A DNA stretch of 35,162 nt, taken from assembly GCF_005869855.1 (NCBI RefSeq), contig NZ_SZNH01000005.1:613-35774 (forward strand), in the 5' to 3' direction. The stretch comes from Nostoc sp. PA-18-2419 (lineage in GTDB: Bacteria > Cyanobacteriota > Cyanobacteriia > Cyanobacteriales > Nostocaceae). Position numbers and translations under genes: made by a program. The notes under the pieces were generated by a model, which was given only the letters and a program-made list of their open reading frames with translations, did not search any database and had not been told where the DNA came from. Position 1 is the stretch's first letter. Every line of letters starts with the position of its first letter. Below are positions 1 to 6,799 of this stretch, piece by piece.

Positions 1-378
1 ACCATCAAACTCTGGGATGTGAGCACAGGCAAAGCCATCAAAACCCTGAGTGGGCATAGCAATTCGGTCTATAGCGTCGTCTTCAGCCCCGATGGCAAGA
101 CACTGGCTTCTGGCAGTGATGACAAGACCATCAAACTCTGGGATGTGAGCACAGGCAAAGCCATCAAAACTCTGAGTGGGCATAGCAGTTCGGTCTGGGG
201 CGTCGTCTTCAGCCCCGATGGCAAGACACTGGCTTCTGGCAGTGATGACAAGACCATCAAACTCTGGGATGTGAGCACAGGCAAAGCCATCAAAACCCTG
301 AGTGGGCATAGCAGTTCGGTCTGGGGCGTCGTCTTCAGCCCCGATGGCAAGACACTGGCTTCTGGCAGTGATGACAAG
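1..378 (+). repeat. Three tandem 126-bp WD40 coding repeats
   Basis: Units 1-126, 127-252 and 253-378 are in the same frame. Units 2 and 3 differ by a single base (ACT versus ACC in the T-L-S codons), and unit 1 differs from them only at that codon region and around its NSVYS/SSVWG codons. Third codon positions are conserved as well, which points to recent amplification or gene conversion rather than purifying selection on protein alone. The array probably continues left of the window. Confidence 0.95.
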
Positions 379-1074
379 ACCGTGATTTTATGGGATTTGG
401 ATTTCGATAATTTATTACTCAGTGGTTGCAACTTGCTAAATAATTACCTAGTTGCCCATCCAGAAGTACTAGAGGATTTGAAAAAATGTCAAACTCCATC
501 ACGGAAGGTGCTGGGGGCAAAAGTGTTAGTCATCCAAGGTGAGAAGTTAGCGCGAAATGATGATATTAATGGCGCTGTTGAAAAGTTCCGCCAAGCACAG
601 CAGTGGGATAATAAGTTAAAGTTTGATTTCCACGCCAGAGCGACAGAGTTTGTTAACAAAGGCAAGGCTGAACGCTCAGTTGATGAAGGAAATAGCCGCT
701 TAGAAGAGAAAAAGTTTCAGGAAGCATTAGCAGCTTACACCGAAGCTCTCAAGCTCGATCCAAAAGTGGAAATTCCTATAAGCTCTTGGAATACACTATG
801 CTGGCGAGGTAGTCTGCAAAAACAAGCTGCCGAAGTGTTACCAGCCTGTGAAAAAGCCGTTGCACTTGCACCTGAAGATGGCAACATTCGTGATAGTCGT
901 GGCTTGGCTAGGGCGCTAACAGGCAACACCCAAGGGGCAATTGAGGACTTTGAAGCATACATCGCCCAGCCTGAAGATAAAAACACTAAAGCACAACGGC
1001 AGCGCTGGGTGAAAGATTTACGGGCAGGGAAAAATCCGTTTACAGATGGAGAGCTTAAGAAGTTACAGAATTAG
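1..1074 (+). CDS. WD40-repeat / TPR protein, 3' part (5' end outside window)
   Basis: The reading frame is open from base 1, so the true start lies upstream; a GTG at 19 is only the first internal start codon. The visible 357 residues begin with three WD40 blades of 42 residues, each with the GH...V..V.FSPDG..LASGSDD.TI.LWD pattern. They are encoded by near-perfect 126-bp DNA repeats. A linker with LLLSGCNLLNNYL, common at the end of cyanobacterial WD40 arrays, leads to about 200 helical residues with TPR-like pairs (for example around EEKKFQEALAAYTEALKLDP). WD40 propellers and TPRs are protein-interaction scaffolds; in Nostoc such C-termini often follow NACHT or other STAND NTPase or kinase domains, which cannot be seen here. 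The substrate or partner is unknown. Confidence 0.9.
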   Translation, partial: TIKLWDVSTGKAIKTLSGHSNSVYSVVFSPDGKTLASGSDDKTIKLWDVSTGKAIKTLSGHSSSVWGVVFSPDGKTLASGSDDKTIKLWDVSTGKAIKTLSGHSSSVWGVVFSPDGKTLASGSDDKTVILWDLDFDNLLLSGCNLLNNYLVAHPEVLEDLKKCQTPSRKVLGAKVLVIQGEKLARNDDINGAVEKFRQAQQWDNKLKFDFHARATEFVNKGKAERSVDEGNSRLEEKKFQEALAAYTEALKLDPKVEIPISSWNTLCWRGSLQKQAAEVLPACEKAVALAPEDGNIRDSRGLARALTGNTQGAIEDFEAYIAQPEDKNTKAQRQRWVKDLRAGKNPFTDGELKKLQN

Positions 1075-1150
1075 TTTTAACCTCACTTCCATATTCTACG
1101 AAAGCAATGAGTATTACCAGCCTCAGTTATGTGCAGTGTAATCCTAAGTA

Positions 1151-1264
1151 GATAGACACGATTATATCTAAGATGTCATTGCGAGCGAAGCGAAGCAATC
1201 ACAAGGTCTCTGGGATTGCTTCGCTTCGCTCGCAATGACAGAATGTATTATATTTATGTCTATC
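1151..1264. repeat. MITE-like hairpin element
   Basis: A perfect 27-bp inverted repeat (1174-1200 and 1214-1240) with a 13-base loop is built from the module TGTCATTGCGAGCGAAGCGA and its complement. Outside it, AT-rich flanks also pair imperfectly and end in an 8-bp match, GATAGACA (1151-1158) against TGTCTATC (1257-1264). The core shares TGTCATTGCGAG and GAAGCAATC with the elements at 2093 and 3263. It lies between convergent genes and could also act as a transcription barrier. Confidence 0.8.
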
Positions 1265-1267
1265 AAC

Positions 1268-1690
1268 TTAAACTTGGCTGAACTTACCAGAGTAAAGTTC
1301 ATCAGACACTTCTTTAAGTTCTGGTTCAACCACTGTCAAATGTTGCTCTAAAATTGCCAAATTCCGAATATTGGACTTATAAAAAGCATCAAACAAATCG
1401 CCCACAAAAGGCACAGTACCAACGACTGCTTCCAAACCCACGTTAAAAATCATTTTCGTTAAATCTTGGCGTGAGATGCCGAAGCGGGCAGCTAAAAATA
1501 TGATGTAAGCTGAAAACGCTGTACTGATTAAATCACCAGCACCGGGAACTAAACCGATAATTGGGTCTATTCCAATGCGAAAACCCGTCAAAGGAATACG
1601 TATTGATGTATCCATCAAACGGCTGAGTTTGCGAATGCGGTTGAGAGTAGCAAGGCGTTTGGCAGCGTCCATAATTTCTGATATTTGCAC
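1268..1690 (-). CDS. DUF4112 domain-containing small membrane-associated protein
   Basis: This 140-residue protein fits the DUF4112 family over nearly its whole length. It has the pattern RLMDTSIRIPLTGFRIGIDP, then PIIGLVPGAGDLIS and VVGTVPFVGDLFDAFYKSN. The glycine- and proline-rich hydrophobic stretches at about residues 40-70 and 85-105 suggest two membrane-inserted or re-entrant segments. The family has no established function. The start given is GTG; an in-frame ATG six codons later (1672) is an alternative, and neither has a strong ribosome-binding site. The gene is convergent with the WD40 gene, with the hairpin element in the gap. Confidence 0.85.
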   Translation of the reverse strand: MQISEIMDAAKRLATLNRIRKLSRLMDTSIRIPLTGFRIGIDPIIGLVPGAGDLISTAFSAYIIFLAARFGISRQDLTKMIFNVGLEAVVGTVPFVGDLFDAFYKSNIRNLAILEQHLTVVEPELKEVSDELYSGKFSQV

Positions 1691-2356
1691 TACTCTAAGA
1701 TTGCACTATTTTTAGTTCTTTGTCTTGTACCGTTAGAAATAACAAGTATGAATAAAAATTCCGAATTCTGCCTAAAAAATAGTCATCATTATAATTAATC
1801 ACTTTCTGTAAATTGTTAGCAACGTAATTTTATAAGTCCGTAAACATCAGTAACGCAATTGCGATAATAATATTAAACTGCCGACCCTTACAGTTCTGGA
1901 AAATTAGCTGAGTTGAAGAGGAAAAATACCAAATTTATTACTCATTGTAGATTGATTTAACGTTACAACTGCCACCAGAGACGGTACTTTAGCAAGACTA
2001 CTTAAACAATACAACAATCAATTTTACCCTTTGACTAAGCCTCTGGTACAATAGCAAAAGCCTAATTAACTAAAGTCAATCTCTTTACAGATAGGACTTA
2101 CGCAAGCACTATTTTGTCATTGCGAGCGTAACGGAGTCTAGGGAAGCAATCCCAGAGTTTTTGGCAATTACTTCTCTAGGAGACGCTCCGCGAACGCAAC
2201 TGTTAAAGACGCACTCGCGTTCGTTTGTAATGACGTAAAATCATAGTCAGTGCGTAAGTCCTGTACAGATATTATCAAGCTGTCCCTACTTACTTAATTC
2301 GACAACTCAATTTTTCCGAAAAATTCCAAGTATTAGTTATTACATCTACCACTACT
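1691..2356. other. Gene-free spacer with one MITE-like element
   Basis: This 666-bp region lies between the divergent DUF4112 gene and ccaA. Apart from the element at 2093-2263 it is AT-rich, and I see no credible coding frame or RNA gene. Promoters for both neighbours should lie here, but no convincing -35/-10 pair can be singled out by eye. Confidence 0.7.
2093..2263. repeat. MITE-like element, copy 1, with possible 7-bp target duplication
   Basis: The terminal inverted repeats are AGGACTTACGCA (2093-2104) and TGCGTAAGTCCT (2251-2262). The interior holds a second imperfect pair (GTCATTGCGAGCG against GTTTGTAATGAC). The heptamer TACAGAT occurs directly before the element (2086-2092) and again at 2264-2270, as expected for a target-site duplication. 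No transposase frame is present, so it would be mobilised in trans. It is homologous to the copy at 3263-3411 and carries an extra 26 bp bounded by GACGC repeats. Confidence 0.8.
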
Positions 2357-3166
2357 ATGAAAAAATTAATTAAAGGTTTGCGCGAATTCAAAAGTAGTTA
2401 TTTTCCCGCTAATGAAGAACTGTTTGAACAACTTTCTCATGGTCAAAAGCCTAGAGTACTATTTATTACTTGTTCTGATTCGCGTATCGATCCAAACCTG
2501 ATTACACAAGCTGGCTTAGGTGAATTATTTGTTATCCGCAATGCAGGCAATATTATTCCACCATATGGTGCGACTAATGGCGGTGAAGGGGCAACAATAG
2601 AATATGCTGTTCAAGCATTAGATATTCAACAAATTATTGTCTGCGGTCACTCGCATTGTGGTGCTATGAAGGGGTTAATGAAGTTAGACAGCTTGCGGAT
2701 AGAAATGCCGCTTGTACATGACTGGCTCAAGTATGCAGAGGCAACCCGACGACTAGTAAAAGACAATTATAGCGACTACGAAGGCGAAGAACTCTTAGAA
2801 ATAATTATTGCTGAAAATGTACTCACCCAAATCGAAAATTTACGAACTTATCCAGTGATTCACTCTAAGCTCCACCAAGGGCAACTCAAAATTTATGCTT
2901 GGATTTATCAAATTGAAACAGGAGAAGTCTTGGCATACGATGCACAAAACCACGCCTATATCTTGCCCCAAAATCAACTTCTACCATCAGAAAGAGATGA
3001 GATATTTGAACCACTAAGCAATGTGGAAATACGTTTCACTAAAACTCAACAACGGGCGTTGCCATCGTCTGAAGAAGTCCCTAATGGCGCACATGAATGG
3101 TTTCCAATGACAGTACTTTCTCCAGAGCAAATGGAGCGAATTTATCGAGGCTCAGCAACAAAGTAA
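2357..3166 (+). CDS. ccaA: Beta-class carbonic anhydrase, carboxysomal CcaA type
   Basis: This enzyme interconverts bicarbonate and CO2, and inside beta-carboxysomes it supplies CO2 to Rubisco. The 269-residue protein has all beta-CA signatures: zinc ligands Cys39, His98 and Cys101 with the Asp41-Arg43 dyad in TCSDSR and GHSHCG, plus VIRNAGNIIPPYG. The N-terminal half closely resembles Synechocystis CcaA as I recall it. The cyanobacterial extension of about 70 residues ends in QMERIYRGSATK, matching the ERIYRGS tail of carboxysomal CcaA that engages the CcmM scaffold. The ATG at 2357 gives the family's usual start. It is monocistronic, away from any ccm genes visible here, and bracketed by two copies of one MITE-like element. 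Confidence 0.95.
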   Translation: MKKLIKGLREFKSSYFPANEELFEQLSHGQKPRVLFITCSDSRIDPNLITQAGLGELFVIRNAGNIIPPYGATNGGEGATIEYAVQALDIQQIIVCGHSHCGAMKGLMKLDSLRIEMPLVHDWLKYAEATRRLVKDNYSDYEGEELLEIIIAENVLTQIENLRTYPVIHSKLHQGQLKIYAWIYQIETGEVLAYDAQNHAYILPQNQLLPSERDEIFEPLSNVEIRFTKTQQRALPSSEEVPNGAHEWFPMTVLSPEQMERIYRGSATK

Positions 3167-3262
3167 AAGTGTAGAAGATGAAAAATCCCTTGTAAGGGTA
3201 TGAGTTGGTTGACTAGAAGTAACAGATACCAGAGCCGATGGTTTAAAAGATTCTAAACAATT

Positions 3263-3411
3263 AGGACTTACGTAAGCACTATTCTGTCATTGCGACCGGA
3301 ACGTACTGTAGGGAAGCAATCCCAGAGTTTTTGGCGATTACTTCTCTAGGAGACGCACTCGCATTCGCTTCGCTCGTAATGACCTAAAATCGTAGTCAGT
3401 GCCTAAGTCCT
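3263..3411. repeat. MITE-like element, copy 2
   Basis: The ends are AGGACTTACGTAAGCAC and GTGCCTAAGTCCT, in the same orientation as copy 1. Shared interior blocks include AGGGAAGCAATCCCAGAG and TTACTTCTCTAGGAGACGC. It is 149 bp against about 170 bp because it lacks a 26-bp stretch found in copy 1 and has a 5-bp longer GCTTCGCTCG section. No clear target duplication is visible. It carries no transposase. Confidence 0.8.
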
Positions 3412-3415
3412 GATA

Positions 3416-3464
3416 ATATTACCCCTTAACTAACGAGGATAATAATCAAAATGAGGGGTAATAT
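3416..3464. repeat. 11-bp inverted repeat
   Basis: ATATTACCCCT (3416-3426) pairs perfectly with AGGGGTAATAT (3454-3464) around a 27-base loop. It abuts MITE copy 2 and could be a terminator-like fold or part of another small repeat element. No T-run follows. Confidence 0.6.
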
Positions 3465-3587
3465 CATGTCCGCCTAATTAGTTACAATTCCCGCATCTGT
3501 GCAAAACACCAGGAAAACCTCTTTCTCCCTGCTCCCTGCCCCCTGCACCCTGCCGTCTTAATGACAAGTCTTTAACGGGACATGATA
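3462..3587. repeat. Inverted repeat TATCATGTCC ... GGACATGATA
   Basis: A 10-bp perfect pair (3462-3471 and 3578-3587) encloses about 106 bases containing the CCCTGCN STRR. Its left arm shares three bases with the hairpin at 3416-3464. It has the layout of a short non-autonomous element, but no second copy in this window confirms that. Confidence 0.45.
3527..3554. repeat. STRR: four CCCTGCN heptamers
   Basis: CCCTGCT, CCCTGCC, CCCTGCA and CCCTGCC follow each other without spacing. Short tandemly repeated heptanucleotides are a known feature of heterocystous cyanobacterial genomes. Confidence 0.85.
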
Positions 3588-3720
3588 TGAGGCGTTGAGT
3601 CTTACTCCCCAATGCTAGTAGGGAAGGGGCTGAGGATTAAGTTTGATATTAGTTTTACAGATAATGTAAAAAATCAAAGTTTTATAATAGTATTTCAACG
3701 CTTAAAAATTAGAGAACACT

Positions 3721-4632
3721 GTGACCACTACACTACACTGGCAGGAGCGAGTTGGTAATCAAAGAGATTGGGTTTGGCGGGGCTGGCAAACTCGCTATAC
3801 TTATATTCGCTGTGCCCAGAATCACCAGAACACGCAACCTCTAATTCTGTTACATGGCTTTGGCGCTTCTATTGGTCATTGGCGACATAATTTAGAGGTG
3901 TTAGCCGAACATCACACAGTTTATGCCCTAGATATGCTCGGTTTTGGTGCTTCTCAAAAAGCCGCAGCTAATTACAGCATCGAACTTTGGGTAGAGCAAG
4001 TTTATGATTTTTGGCAAACATTTATTCGTCAACCAGCAATATTAATAGGCAATTCCAACGGTTCGCTGATTTCTTTAGCCGCCGCCGCCACTCATCCCGA
4101 CATGGTGCGGGGTATGGTGATGATGAGTTTACCAGATCCTTCACTGGAACAAGAAGCAATCCCTCCTGTGCTGCGGCCAGTGGTCAGAGGAATTAAAAAT
4201 ATTGTTGCTTCGCCGTTGATTCTCAAGCCTGTGTTTAACTTTGTGCGCCGTCCAGGCGTGTTGCGTCGCTGGGCTAGTCTCGCCTACGCTAAACCAGAGG
4301 CAATCACCGATGAACTGATAGAAATTTTAGCTGGCCCTCCCCAAGACCGAGGTTCAGTGAGGGCTTTTAGTGCTTTGTTTAAAGCTGCAATTGGAATTAA
4401 CTTTAGTCCCAATGTCAAGGCAGTATTACCAACCTTAACAATACCAATGCTATTAATTTGGGGACAAAAGGATCGGTTTGTTCCCCCAGCTTTGGCAAAC
4501 CAATTTGCTCAGTACAACGAAAAATTAGAAGTGCTGAATTTAGAAAACGTGGGTCATTGTCCCCATGATGAATGTCCTGAACAAGTCAACCAAGCGATTT
4601 TAGATTGGATTGAGAGAGGAGTTTGGAGTTAG
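3721..4632 (+). CDS. Alpha/beta-fold hydrolase
   Basis: This 303-residue alpha/beta hydrolase has a complete catalytic set: oxyanion motif HGFG (45-48), nucleophile elbow G-N-S112-N-G, acid Asp251 in WGQKDRF, and His279 in VGHCPHDE. The cap region (about 135-225) is of the type seen in the cyanobacterial and plant pheophytinase-like or esterase group. The substrate cannot be told from sequence. The start is GTG, with a weak AGAG upstream. The last codons (RGVWS, stop) are made of GGAGTTW heptamer repeats, so the extreme C-terminus has been set by an STRR. The next gene is convergent, 68 bp away. Confidence 0.85.
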   Translation: MTTTLHWQERVGNQRDWVWRGWQTRYTYIRCAQNHQNTQPLILLHGFGASIGHWRHNLEVLAEHHTVYALDMLGFGASQKAAANYSIELWVEQVYDFWQTFIRQPAILIGNSNGSLISLAAAATHPDMVRGMVMMSLPDPSLEQEAIPPVLRPVVRGIKNIVASPLILKPVFNFVRRPGVLRRWASLAYAKPEAITDELIEILAGPPQDRGSVRAFSALFKAAIGINFSPNVKAVLPTLTIPMLLIWGQKDRFVPPALANQFAQYNEKLEVLNLENVGHCPHDECPEQVNQAILDWIERGVWS

Positions 4633-4638
4633 GAGTTT
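4618..4638. repeat. STRR: three GGAGTTW heptamers across a stop codon
   Basis: GGAGTTT, GGAGTTA and GGAGTTT run from the last codons of the hydrolase into the spacer. The TAG stop at 4630-4632 lies at the junction of units two and three. Confidence 0.85.
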
Positions 4639-4700
4639 AAATTTAAGAATTATTCTCCCCTGCTTTTCCTGTCCTCCTGCCTACCTTGCCTTCTTGTTAC

Positions 4701-5057
4701 CTATTCAACCGCAGCTTGGTTAGTATCAACATCTGTAGTACCATTCACAGTACGGGCAACAGAAACCATTCTATCGAGAATATCTTGGCTGGGTACTTTA
4801 CCTTTCAACACTACAGTGCTACCTGTTTGAGCAACCCAAAGGGTATTAACATCGTCGAGTTGGGCGTCTTGGTCGAATGCCAATGCTACCCGCTTTGCTA
4901 AACCACTTTGGTCATATTCACCATTTAATCCTAGACGTTCTGGCGGTATTGATTGCGTATCAGTAGTACTAGGAGTTTGGGGTACTGCTTGGGCAGTGGG
5001 ATTTACTTCAGCATTGTCAGGTTTTTCCATTCCAAATAATCTTTGTAACCAACCCAT
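4701..5057 (-). CDS. BON-domain protein
   Basis: This is a 118-residue protein. Residues 1-45 are polar, proline- and threonine-rich and probably disordered. Residues about 48-115 fit a single BON (OsmY/transport-associated) domain, with alpha-beta topology and the pattern VALAFDQD..LDDV, V.QTGSTVVLKGKVPSQ and VARTVNGTTDV. BON domains are thought to bind phospholipid or other surfaces. No signal peptide is visible (the start is MGWLQRLFGME), so a cytosolic or peripheral membrane location is likely. A GGAG ten bases upstream supports the ATG. It is divergent from ilvN. Confidence 0.7.
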   Translation of the reverse strand: MGWLQRLFGMEKPDNAEVNPTAQAVPQTPSTTDTQSIPPERLGLNGEYDQSGLAKRVALAFDQDAQLDDVNTLWVAQTGSTVVLKGKVPSQDILDRMVSVARTVNGTTDVDTNQAAVE

Positions 5058-5410
5058 AACAACTTATCTCCGATTAGAGGTTAAATCAGACTTGAGTATA
5101 CAAGCTTTAGCAAGGTCTAACATCTGCCGATGAAAAGATATCTACTTAAAGAGAATGCTGCTTGCGAAATAATTTATCTACAAATTCTCTTTATAAATTG
5201 AAATGAGTGCAACTATTAAGTTTAAAATAAAAGGTCTCACTTATTATTATTTAGTGGCTCAGTACGTATAGCGCAGCCTACAGCTAGTACATTATCTGAA
5301 ATTGGTAAAAAGCTTGGGGTCTAAGTATTCTTACTTTTGACTTTTGACTTTTGCCTTATTGTACTAATGTCTGCGTTACTTAAATCCTGCTCTGGCCTGT
5401 GTTGGCGAAG
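5058..5410. other. Divergent promoter region with an STRR
   Basis: This 353-bp spacer lies between the BON gene and ilvN. It contains three ACTTTTG heptamers (5333-5353) about 57 bp before the ilvN start. No convincing T-box, leader peptide or riboswitch was recognised. Confidence 0.6.
5333..5353. repeat. STRR: three ACTTTTG heptamers
   Basis: Three exact adjacent copies lie in the leader or promoter region of ilvN. Confidence 0.85.
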
Positions 5411-5929
5411 ATGAAACATACTCTTTCAGTTTTGGTAGAAGATGAGGCGGGCGTTCTGTCCCGTATTTCTAGTTTATTTGCGCGTCGTGGTTTTAATATT
5501 GAAAGCCTTGCTGTCGGCCCGGCTGAACAAGGTGGTGTGTCGCGAATTACGATGGTTGTACCCGGTGACGATCGCATCATCGAACAACTCACCAAGCAAT
5601 TATACAAGTTAGTCAATGTCCTCAAGGTACAGGATATTACCGAAACTCCTTGTGTAGAACGAGAATTGATGCTATTAAAGGTCAATGCTACTAGCAGCAA
5701 TCGCTCAGAAGTAATCGAACTGTCTCAGATTTTCCGGGCGCGAGTCGTGGATGTGGCGGAAGATTCTCTGACTTTAGAAGTTGTGGGAGATCCGGGTAAA
5801 ATGGTAGCGATCGTCCAGGTATTACAAAAATTTGGTCTCAGAGAAATCGCCCGCACCGGCAAAATTGCCCTCACTCGTGAATCGGGTGTAAATACCGAAT
5901 TACTAAAATCTTTGGAAGTAAAGGTTTAG
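5411..5929 (+). CDS. ilvN: Acetolactate synthase small (regulatory) subunit
   Basis: This is the regulatory subunit of acetohydroxyacid synthase, the first common enzyme of branched-chain amino-acid synthesis; it activates the large subunit and confers valine feedback inhibition. The 172 residues show an N-terminal ACT domain ([34 protein letters not shown], then SRITMVV) and the C-terminal IlvN domain (REL.LLKV ... FRARVVDV ... [12 protein letters not shown] ... [13 protein letters not shown]). The length matches the family. An upstream in-frame GTG at 5399 would add four residues; the ATG at 5411 is chosen because orthologues begin [12 protein letters not shown]. The large-subunit gene is not adjacent, as is usual in cyanobacteria. 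Confidence 0.95.
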   Translation: MKHTLSVLVEDEAGVLSRISSLFARRGFNIESLAVGPAEQGGVSRITMVVPGDDRIIEQLTKQLYKLVNVLKVQDITETPCVERELMLLKVNATSSNRSEVIELSQIFRARVVDVAEDSLTLEVVGDPGKMVAIVQVLQKFGLREIARTGKIALTRESGVNTELLKSLEVKV

Positions 5930-6006
5930 TTAGGAATTAAAGAAGAAGTCACAATGCAATTAGCGAAAACAAGCAGGGTGCATTGAGCTAACGCTGTAAC
6001 ATACTA

Positions 6007-6128
6007 TAGCAATCCAAATAGAAAGCAAAAAATATCAGTGGTGGCTGTTGACTATTAAGTGTCAACTTTTAACAGTCAACAGTCAACAGCTTGGGTAGCA
6101 AGATTTCACAAACGACTTAGGATTGCTA
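6007..6128. repeat. Nested inverted repeat / MITE-like element with STRR
   Basis: The outer arms are TAGCAATCC (6007-6015) and GGATTGCTA (6120-6128). The inner arms are GCTGTTGACT (6044-6053) and AGTCAACAGC (6081-6090). The right inner arm coincides with tandem ACAGTCA heptamers (6072-6085). There is no coding capacity. Confidence 0.6.
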
Positions 6129-6221
6129 GATGTAAGTTAATTCTGACTGTTGATTGCGGACTACTTCTTTAATCAATTAAAAAGTAATAATAGCTACTAA
6201 CATATAAATAAGTATATATAG

Positions 6222-6293
6222 TTATGTCTTTTTATATGCAAAAGTTACGCCAACTTGGCATGACGCAACATATAAGAAACTGCTACAAAGTTG
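6222..6293 (+). promoter_or_regulatory. Conserved 72-bp upstream block A with GCCAA-N-TTGGC dyad
   Basis: This block aligns without gaps to 24487-24558: 57 of 72 bases match by hand count, with a perfect 14-base start (TTATGTCTTTTTAT) and a strong tail (TGCTACAAA.TTG). The perfect dyad GCCAA-C-TTGGC lies at 6249-6259; in the other copy only its central base differs. It is in the same orientation as the genes downstream, about 500 bp before the dehydratase. It could be an operator, a promoter-proximal leader or a small RNA. The function is inferred only from conservation and position. Confidence 0.6.
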
Positions 6294-6799
6294 TTAGAAC
6301 AATAAAACACTAAAAACAACTAAAAGTTTTAATAGTCGTCAAGATGGCTATAGGACTCCTATTTGATTTTTAAAACAGCTCTGTACAATTTGAAAAGGTT
6401 AATTTTTTCCTACTCTCTGCCTGTTATGATTACTTGATTTGACCTTTAATATTTTATTAGAGGTAATTTACCAAATCTCATCTCATTGAAAAAGTAATCA
6501 TGTTCAATAAGAAATATACTCAAATTTCCCTAAAAATAGTTAATTTTCGAGATATTGATAATTTCAGGTAAATTAGACAAATAATTTCCAGCCTCAAATC
6601 ATCTAATCAGCATCTAGATAATGCTTTGACAATAGCAATATCATTAATAGCAGTTTTTCAAGAAGTGAGAAAAAAGAAAAAACTCAATAAAATATACAGA
6701 GTTTTTCGCTTATATTTTCTTCCTTATTGATTCTGTTGCAGTTGCAATAATGTTTTTAGTTAATGAGATAATTTTTTAGATTCAGAGGTCTTGACAGGC

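Larger units (their letters stand above)
3167..3720. other. Repeat-dense gene-free spacer
   Basis: This 554-bp region between ccaA and the alpha/beta hydrolase holds, in order, MITE-like copy 2 (3263-3411), an 11-bp hairpin (3416-3464), a longer inverted repeat (3462-3587) and a four-unit STRR (3527-3554). I see no coding frame. The last 120 bases are AT-rich and presumably hold the hydrolase promoter. Confidence 0.7.
5930..6799. other. Long gene-free region upstream of the polysaccharide locus
   Basis: This 870-bp AT-rich region holds a nested inverted repeat (6007-6128) and the 72-bp conserved block at 6222-6293. The remaining stretch to the dehydratase start has no clear gene. A frame at 6500-6730 is interrupted by an in-frame TAA and resembles nothing I know. 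The promoter of the left polysaccharide block should lie here. Confidence 0.65.

Noticed and set aside
69-431. Minus-strand open frame with internal repeats opposite the WD40 array
   Set aside because: It mirrors the 126-bp coding repeats of the plus-strand WD40 gene; the sense frame has clear family motifs and the antisense product does not.
2093-3411. Composite transposon carrying ccaA
   Set aside because: The two flanking elements encode no transposase and differ in length, only one shows a target duplication, and ccaA is a core gene; independent insertions are simpler.
6222-6293. JUMPstart/ops element for RfaH-type control
   Set aside because: The GGCGGTAG core of ops is absent in both copies of the conserved block.
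6500-6730. Plus-strand frame starting MFNKKYTQISL, interrupted once by TAA at 6569 and open again to 6730
   Set aside because: Considered as a decayed small gene. The product resembles nothing I know, the region is AT-rich, and one stop in 77 codons is not strong evidence of former coding.
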